Source of the DNA: CAZOBJ01 sp964577825
GTDB taxonomy: Bacteria > Planctomycetota > SZUA-567 > JAFGNG01
Assembly: GCA_964577825.1 (NCBI GenBank)
Contig: CAZOBJ010000048.1
Coordinates: 1-23,344 of the forward strand
Reading direction: 5' to 3'
Length of the DNA: 23,344 nt
Shown: positions 18,692 through 23,344 of the stretch, piece after piece
Layout: every line of letters begins with the position of its first letter
Numbering within the stretch: position 1 is the first letter of the stretch
The notes under the pieces: model-generated
What the model was told of the DNA's origin: nothing
What the model saw: only the letters and a program-made list of their open reading frames with translations
Database searches by the model: none
Position numbers and translations under genes: made by a program

Positions 18692-19162
18692 TCACTCGGC
18701 TTCGCCCGGGCGCTCCACGTGCAGGCGCAGCTCGCCGTGGCGGGGTAGCACCTCCTCGCGCAGCACGGCCAACAACTGCGCAAACTCCCCCGCGTCGAAC
18801 TCGTAGGGCACCCGGATGGGCCCGCCGCCGCGCTTCTCCAGGAGCACGTAGCGCTCCGCCGCGTCGAGCGCCAGCACCGCCTGGAGGTCTTGCCAGGCGT
18901 GGTAGGCCGCGTGCATGGGCCCCTCCCACCGGATGCCGTCCGCATCCACGGTCAGGCGCACCCGCCGCGGCCCGAGGAGCGGACGCGCGCGCAGCACCGC
19001 GGCCACGCCCAGGATGCCGGTCACGAACCAGAACGCGAACCGATGGGTGGGCTCGTCGCTGTACACCGCACCCGCCAGCGCCCCGGCGAGCAGCACCAGG
19101 TTCAGGATCAGGCCGAGCCACAGTTCCGTGCGGCGCACGGGGCGGTCCAGGCACAGGGGCAT
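18692..19162 (-). CDS. Small two-helix membrane protein, family not recognised
   Basis: A 156-residue product. Two hydrophobic segments (about 13-33 and 43-58) precede a soluble part with VRLTVDADGIRWEG, YHAWQDLQAVLAL and RYVLLEKRGGGPIRVPYEFD. This alternation of short strands, followed by a C-terminal helix, resembles bacterial PH-like domains, as in the YcxB-like gene at 2165-2812. AAGGAGG sits five bases before the ATG at 19162. The gene lies 16 bp downstream of the DUF362 gene and is probably co-transcribed with it. No catalytic motif is visible. Confidence 0.7.
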   Translation of the reverse strand: MPLCLDRPVRRTELWLGLILNLVLLAGALAGAVYSDEPTHRFAFWFVTGILGVAAVLRARPLLGPRRVRLTVDADGIRWEGPMHAAYHAWQDLQAVLALDAAERYVLLEKRGGGPIRVPYEFDAGEFAQLLAVLREEVLPRHGELRLHVERPGEAE

Positions 19163-19178
19163 GGGGTCCTCCTTGCGT

Positions 19179-20354
19179 TCACGCGCCGGCCCAGCGCACG
19201 AGCAGGCGCGCGGGCAGGGGGCTCGCGCGCCGGATGGCCTGTTCGGGGCAGAGCTCATGACAGCAGTAGCAGCGGATGCACGCGGCGTGGTCGATGCGCG
19301 GGCGGCCCGCGTGCATAGCGATGGCCCCGGCCGGGCACACCTGCGCGCACCGGCCGCACCCGGTGCACCGGTCGTCGAGGACCTCGGGCCGGTCGGTGAG
19401 CCACCGGCGCAAGAACGGCACGAACACGCGCGGGCCCATCACGCGGAAGCTGCGCGTCGTGGGCAGCGCGAAGTCGCCTACGGCCAGGTCGTCGGCGCGC
19501 GCGCCGACGAGCTCGGGCTCCAGCCACCGCGCCCGGTCCTCCGTGGCCGCGGCGGGCACGGGCAGGTCCAGGGGCTCGCAGCCCAAGAGCCGCGCCACCG
19601 CCGCGTCGAGGGCCAGCCCGTCGGCCGAGGCGGCGAGGAACCCCACCGGCCGCGCGCGCCCGGAGCTCGGGCCCTGGCCGTCCATGCCCCACACCCCGTC
19701 GAGCAGCGAGAGCTGCGGCGCGCCCGCGCGATACACGTCCAGGAGCATGCGCGCGAACAGGGCCCGGTCGTGCCCGGCCCGGTAGTGCCACTGGAGCTTG
19801 CGCGCCCCGACGACCAGGCCGAAGCAGTTCTTCACCGCCAGGGTGAGCCCGGCCAGCGCATGGGTTTTGCACTTGGGCAGGTTCAGGAGCACGTCCACGT
19901 CGGCGAGCTCCTGCGCGAGCTCGCCGCGCGCAAGGCCGGACGGCTCGCTCCTCGCGGACGCGGGCGCGGTGAAGGTCACGAGCCGCCCGCCCACCGCTTC
20001 CACGGCCCGGGCCGCGCCCGTGACCCGGGCCACGCGCTCCAGGCTGCCGAACCCGGGCGAGTCGCCCAGGAGCACGCGCCCGCCGCAGTCGCGCACGAGC
20101 TCGGCCACGGTCCGCACCAGGGCCGGATGGGTGGTCACGGCGCGCTCGGGCGGGTGCGCGGCCAAGAGATTCGGCTTCAGAAGCACCCGGTCGCCCGGGT
20201 GCACGAACGCGGCCAGTCCGCCCAGAGGCGCGAGCGCCGCCTCCACCGCGGCGCGCAGGGGCGCGGGCTCGTACGTGGTCGCGCGGGCCAGGGCCACCCG
20301 CGCGGGGATCACCTGTGCGTGGACCGGTCCCGCGTCCAGGGATGCCTGATGCAT
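19179..20354 (-). CDS. DUF362 protein with C-terminal 2x[4Fe-4S] ferredoxin domain
   Basis: A 391-residue protein. The DUF362 part (about 15-290) has DRVLLKPNLL, LLGDSPGFG and LNLPKCKTHALAGLTLAVKN. The C-terminus carries two cluster motifs: CTGCGRCAQVCP (C330, C333, C336, C340) and CIRCYCCHELCP (C359, C362, C365, C369), with an extra cysteine C364. DUF362-ferredoxin fusions are frequent in anaerobes and are thought to act in redox reactions, but no reaction is settled. AAAGGAG lies four bases before the ATG at 20354. A promoter precedes it, divergent from the phosphate genes. The first 16 residues (MHQASLDAGPVHAQVI) show no signal peptide, so it is probably cytoplasmic. Confidence 0.88.
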   Translation of the reverse strand: MHQASLDAGPVHAQVIPARVALARATTYEPAPLRAAVEAALAPLGGLAAFVHPGDRVLLKPNLLAAHPPERAVTTHPALVRTVAELVRDCGGRVLLGDSPGFGSLERVARVTGAARAVEAVGGRLVTFTAPASARSEPSGLARGELAQELADVDVLLNLPKCKTHALAGLTLAVKNCFGLVVGARKLQWHYRAGHDRALFARMLLDVYRAGAPQLSLLDGVWGMDGQGPSSGRARPVGFLAASADGLALDAAVARLLGCEPLDLPVPAAATEDRARWLEPELVGARADDLAVGDFALPTTRSFRVMGPRVFVPFLRRWLTDRPEVLDDRCTGCGRCAQVCPAGAIAMHAGRPRIDHAACIRCYCCHELCPEQAIRRASPLPARLLVRWAGA

Positions 20355-20390
20355 CGAGCTCCTTTCGGCAGCGTCGCGTGGCAGACGGCC

Positions 20391-20419
20391 ATCATACCGC
20401 ACAGGCCTTGACCTCACAA
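20391..20419 (-). promoter_or_regulatory. Promoter of the DUF362 gene
   Basis: On the minus strand TTGTGA (20414-20419), 17 bp, TATGAT (20391-20396). The start would be near 20384, about 30 nt before the ATG at 20354. Confidence 0.65.
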
Positions 20420-20429
20420 GCCGCGTCCC

Positions 20430-20458
20430 TTGCGTGCGTGCGCGCCCGCGGGTATAAG
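20430..20458 (+). promoter_or_regulatory. Promoter of the DUF47-PiT pair
   Basis: TTGCGT (20430-20435), 17 bp, TATAAG (20453-20458). The start would be near 20465, about 19 nt before the ATG at 20484. Its -35 lies only 10 bp from the -35 of the divergent promoter, so the two may share control. Confidence 0.65.
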
Positions 20459-20483
20459 CGTCGCAGAGACGAGGAGGTTCTGC

Positions 20484-21131
20484 ATGTTCCCGTTCCGGCG
20501 AAAGCACCAGGTCAAGGACATGGTCGACGAGTACCTGGAGACCGCTGGCCAGTGCGTGGACAAGTTCGTACAGGGATTCGAGGCGCTCTTGTCCCAAGGC
20601 CGCAGCGCGCAGTTCGACCGACTCGTGGAGGAGTGCCACCGCGCCGAGGCCGCGTGCGACGACATCCGCCGCCGCGTCGAGGGGATTCTGTACGAGAAGG
20701 CCCTGATCCCGCAGAGCCGCGGCGACGTGCTCGGGCTCCTGGAGTCCCTGGACCACGTGCCGAACAAGGCCGACCACACCCTGCGCACGGCCCAGGACGA
20801 GGCGCTCGACGTTCCGGGCCACTTCGCCGGCCAGGTGCGCGAGATCGTGAAGGTGAATGCCCAGGCCTTCCAATCCCTGCGCGAAGCGGTGCGCTGCCTG
20901 TTCGAGGACATCGACGAGGTGCGCACCCACACGCGGGAGGTGGACGAGAAGGAGAGCGTCTCGGACGTGCTCGAACGCAAGCTCATCCGGACCGTTTTCC
21001 GCACGCCCGACGTGGCCGGGGACCAGCGGATCCTGTTGCGCGACCTCATTCACGACATGGGCGGGGTCTCCGACCGATGCGAGAACGTGGCCGACCGCCT
21101 GATCGTGCTCGCCGTCAAGCGTCTGGTGTAA
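20484..21131 (+). CDS. DUF47 (PhoU-like) protein, regulator partner of the phosphate transporter
   Basis: A 215-residue, mostly helical protein. It has the DUF47 layout: MFPFRRKHQVKDMVDEYLETAG, ECHRAEAACDDIRRRVEGILYEKA, RGDVLGLLESLDHVPNKAD near the middle, and a last helix LRDLIHDMGGVSDRCENVADR. The paired E/D-rich helices with ExxxxD patterns match the metal-binding bundles of PhoU relatives. DUF47 genes usually stand beside pit-type transporter genes and are thought to control their activity. Only 3 bp separate it from the transporter start, so translation is probably coupled. GAGGAGG precedes ATG 20484; earlier starts in this frame overlap the promoter. Confidence 0.9.
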   Translation: MFPFRRKHQVKDMVDEYLETAGQCVDKFVQGFEALLSQGRSAQFDRLVEECHRAEAACDDIRRRVEGILYEKALIPQSRGDVLGLLESLDHVPNKADHTLRTAQDEALDVPGHFAGQVREIVKVNAQAFQSLREAVRCLFEDIDEVRTHTREVDEKESVSDVLERKLIRTVFRTPDVAGDQRILLRDLIHDMGGVSDRCENVADRLIVLAVKRLV

Positions 21132-21134
21132 GCC

Positions 21135-22094
21135 ATGGTGGACCCGCGCGTTCTGGCCGGAGGGCTGCTGGGCTGGGGCCTGGGCGCGAACGACGCGGGC
21201 AACGTGTTCGGCTCGGCGGTGGGCAGCGGGATGGTCCGGTGGCGCACCGCCGCCGGGCTGCTGGCCGTGTTCGTGCTCCTGGGCGCGCTCTTGGGCGGGC
21301 GCCACGGGCTGGAGACCTATGCGGGCCTGAGCGGGACCGGCCTCGCCGCGGCGTTCCGCGCGGCCCTGGGCGCGGGCGTCGCCATTCTGGTCATGACCGC
21401 GCTGCGCCTGCCCGTGTCCACGAGCCAGGCCGTGGTCGGCGCCATTCTGGGCGCGGCCCTGGCCCGGGGCGGGCCGGTGGACCTCTCGACCCTGCGCAAG
21501 GTGGTCGCCTGCTGGGTCACCGCGCCCGTGGGCGCGGCGGTGGGCGCGGGGCTTCTGTACCCCGCGCTCGCGCGCGTGGTGCGCGCCGCGCATCCGCACT
21601 TTCTCTTCTACGACCGGATGATGCGCGCGCTTCTCTTGTTCGCTGGCATCTACGGCGCGTACGCGCTGGGCGCGAACAACGTGGCCAACGCCACGGGCAT
21701 GTTCTACCGCACGGGCGCGTTCGGCCCGGCCGGAGACCGGGCGGCATTCCTGGCGCTTCTGGTGGGCGGGGCGAGCATCGGGCTGGGCGCGCTCACCTTC
21801 AGCCGCCGGGTCATGAGCACGGTGGGCGCGCGCATCGTGGAGTTCGACGCGTTCAGCGCCTTCATCGTGATTGTCGCCACGGCGGGCACTGTGCACGCGT
21901 ACGCCTGGATCGGCGTGCCGGTGTCCACGAGCCAGGCCGCGGTCGGCGCGGTGTGCGGCGTCGGCCTGGTCAAGGGCCTGCGCACCGTGCGCGGGCGCAT
22001 GCTCGCGGCCATCGCCCTCGGATGGGCGGCCACCCCGGCCCTGGGCCTGGGCGCGACCTACGCCCTGGTGCGGCTCGCGCCCGGGGCCCATTGA
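21135..22094 (+). CDS. PiT-family inorganic phosphate (or sulfate) permease
   Basis: A 319-residue protein with about ten hydrophobic segments and the inverted duplication of the PiT family. The signature occurs twice, GANDAGN (17-23) and GANNVAN (179-185). The second family motif also occurs twice, PVSTSQAVVGA (93-103) and PVSTSQAAVGA (262-272). PVSTSQ replaces the PVSTTH of many phosphate permeases and is seen in archaeal and sulfate-permease-like members. The ion is most likely phosphate because of the DUF47 partner, but sulfate cannot be excluded. The start ATG lies 3 bp after the DUF47 stop. The -35 of the next promoter overlaps its stop codon. Confidence 0.88.
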   Translation: MVDPRVLAGGLLGWGLGANDAGNVFGSAVGSGMVRWRTAAGLLAVFVLLGALLGGRHGLETYAGLSGTGLAAAFRAALGAGVAILVMTALRLPVSTSQAVVGAILGAALARGGPVDLSTLRKVVACWVTAPVGAAVGAGLLYPALARVVRAAHPHFLFYDRMMRALLLFAGIYGAYALGANNVANATGMFYRTGAFGPAGDRAAFLALLVGGASIGLGALTFSRRVMSTVGARIVEFDAFSAFIVIVATAGTVHAYAWIGVPVSTSQAAVGAVCGVGLVKGLRTVRGRMLAAIALGWAATPALGLGATYALVRLAPGAH

Positions 22095-22119
22095 CCGCGG
22101 GTCGCGCGGCGGCTACAGT
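22091..22119 (+). promoter_or_regulatory. Promoter of the NAD+ synthetase gene
   Basis: TTGACC (22091-22096), 17 bp, TACAGT (22114-22119). It overlaps the end of the permease gene. The start would be near 22126, with a leader of about 15 nt containing GGAGGTGAGG. Confidence 0.65.
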
Positions 22120-22140
22120 GCGCCAGCGGAGGTGAGGACC

Positions 22141-23344
22141 ATGCACCGAGTCGCGCTGTGCCAGATCAACGTGACCGTGGGCGACCTGCCCGGCAATCGC
22201 GCGCGCATCGCGCGGGCCGCGCAAGAGGCGGCCGACCGGGGCGCGGACCTGGCGGTCTTTCCGGAGCTCGCCGCGTGCGGGTATCCGCCCGAGGACCTGC
22301 TCCTCAAGCCCGGGTTCGTAGACGCGTGCGGCGAGACGGTGCTCGACCCGCCCATGGACCTGCCCCTGGCCGCGGTGGTGGGTCTGCCCCTGCGCGACGC
22401 GGCGGGCGGGGCGCTCTGCAACGGCGCCGCGGTGCTTGCGGGCGCGCAGGTCGCCGCCCGCTACCGCAAGGTGCTCCTGCCCAACTACGGGGTGTTCGAC
22501 GAACAGCGCTACTTCGCAGCCGGGGACCGGGGCCTGGTGCTCGACACGGGCGCCGCGCGCCTGGGCATCGCGATCTGCGAGGACGTGTGGGCCCTGTCCG
22601 GTCCGGTGCGCGAGGAGGCCGCCGCCGGCGCGTCCACGATCCTGTGCCTGTCCGCGAGTCCGTTCCACCGCGAGAAGCAGGCCCAGCGCGAGGAAGTCTT
22701 CGCCCGGCTGTGCCGCGCGTACGGCGTGACGCTGTTGTGGTGCAACCTGGTCGGCGGACAGGACGAGCTCGTATTCGACGGCGGGTCCCTGGCCATGGAC
22801 CCCGGGGGCCGCGTGCTCGCGCGCGCCCCGTCGTTCGAAGAGGCGCTGCTGTGCGTGGACGTGCCCGCGAAAGAGGCCCCGGAGACGCCCTCGCCCTCCT
22901 CCGAGCCGCAGCGCGAGGTGGACGTCGTGCGCCTGCCCCTGGCCGCGGTGCACCGGGAACCGCTCCGCGCGCAGGTGCGCGATGCGCCGGAGGAGCTCGA
23001 TGCCGTGTACGCGTGCCTGGTGCTCGGGGTGCGCGACTATGTGCGTAAGAACGAGTTCGCGGACGTGGTCGTGGGCCTGTCGGGCGGCATCGACTCGGCG
23101 CTCACCGCGGTCGTGGCCGTGGACGCGCTTGGGGCCGAGCACGTGCGGGGCGTGCTGTTGCCCAGCCGGTACACGAGCGACCGCTCCCTGGCCGACACCA
23201 CCGCGCTCGCCCAGGCGCTGGAGGTGCGGCTCGTGCGCATCTCCATCGAAGAGGCGTTCGAGAGCTTTTTGCACGCGCTCGCCCCCGTATTCGAAGACCG
23301 CGAGCCGGACGAGACCGAGGAGAACCTGCAGGCGCGCATCCGCG
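22141..23344 (+). CDS. nadE: Glutamine-dependent NAD+ synthetase, 3' end beyond the window
   Basis: About 401 codons are visible and the frame is open to the right edge; full members have about 540-700 residues. The N-terminal nitrilase-type glutaminase has the triad E42 (FPELAACGYPPEDLLLKP), K110 (YRKVLLPNYGVFDE) and C146 (GIAICEDVW). The synthetase domain begins near 285 and has the ATP loop SGGIDS (314-319), then LGAEHVRGVLLPSRYTS. The enzyme uses ATP and glutamine-derived ammonia to turn deamido-NAD into NAD+ in the cytoplasm, the last step of NAD synthesis. GGAGGTGAGG precedes ATG 22141. The 3' end, including the C-terminal dimer residues, is outside the window. Confidence 0.93.
   Translation, partial: MHRVALCQINVTVGDLPGNRARIARAAQEAADRGADLAVFPELAACGYPPEDLLLKPGFVDACGETVLDPPMDLPLAAVVGLPLRDAAGGALCNGAAVLAGAQVAARYRKVLLPNYGVFDEQRYFAAGDRGLVLDTGAARLGIAICEDVWALSGPVREEAAAGASTILCLSASPFHREKQAQREEVFARLCRAYGVTLLWCNLVGGQDELVFDGGSLAMDPGGRVLARAPSFEEALLCVDVPAKEAPETPSPSSEPQREVDVVRLPLAAVHREPLRAQVRDAPEELDAVYACLVLGVRDYVRKNEFADVVVGLSGGIDSALTAVVAVDALGAEHVRGVLLPSRYTSDRSLADTTALAQALEVRLVRISIEEAFESFLHALAPVFEDREPDETEENLQARIR

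Overview
This is a very GC-rich bacterial chromosomal segment. It carries the replication-origin neighbourhood: dnaA, a large AT-enriched intergenic region, dnaN, a DUF721/DciA gene, gyrB, gyrA and purB. No rRNA, tRNA or CRISPR was seen. The organism cannot be named from the window. Type IV pilus ATPase, c-di-GMP-type PilZ domains and a lipoprotein signal point to a free-living, probably diderm bacterium. A tandem nucleoside diphosphate kinase, a eukaryote-like adenylosuccinate lyase and GyrB with a long TOPRIM insert would fit a relative of the PVC group (Lentisphaerota, Kiritimatiellota, Omnitrophota). That placement is a low-confidence inference.

Layout. Positions 1-108 hold the start of a membrane protein gene leaving the window on the minus strand. 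Positions 109-930 are accessory-looking: a 46-bp tandem repeat, a perfect 10-bp inverted repeat and a short zinc-finger/HTH gene resembling the N-terminus of an ISL3-type transposase. Next, on the plus strand, come a double-PilZ zinc-ribbon protein, a YcxB-like membrane protein, an 88-residue membrane protein and a lipoprotein. Then follow a two-domain nucleoside diphosphate kinase with a metallo-beta-lactamase hydrolase, and pilT with a nucleotide-sugar epimerase. dnaA follows after a 354-bp leader region.

The 818 bp between dnaA and dnaN is the best oriC candidate. It holds convergent TCCACA/TGTGGA boxes around an AT-rich stretch, a perfect 9-bp inverted repeat with TAG triplets, and a strong promoter far upstream of dnaN. 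The run dnaN-dciA-gyrB-gyrA-purB is compact and probably co-transcribed. recF is absent from its common place after dnaN.

After purB two minus-strand genes (a DUF362 protein with two 4Fe-4S motifs, then a small membrane protein) are transcribed divergently from a DUF47-PiT phosphate uptake pair. The last gene, a glutamine-dependent NAD+ synthetase, runs off the right edge.

Eight sites share one housekeeping-type promoter layout (TTGnnn, 16-17 bp, TAnnnn). They let the window be cut into transcription units: the edge gene, PilZ onward, ndk-MBL, pilT-epimerase, dnaN onward, DUF362-membrane protein, DUF47-PiT, and nadE. dnaA has only a weaker candidate. The most unusual protein is the kinase, whose first domain has lost the catalytic residues while the second keeps them.
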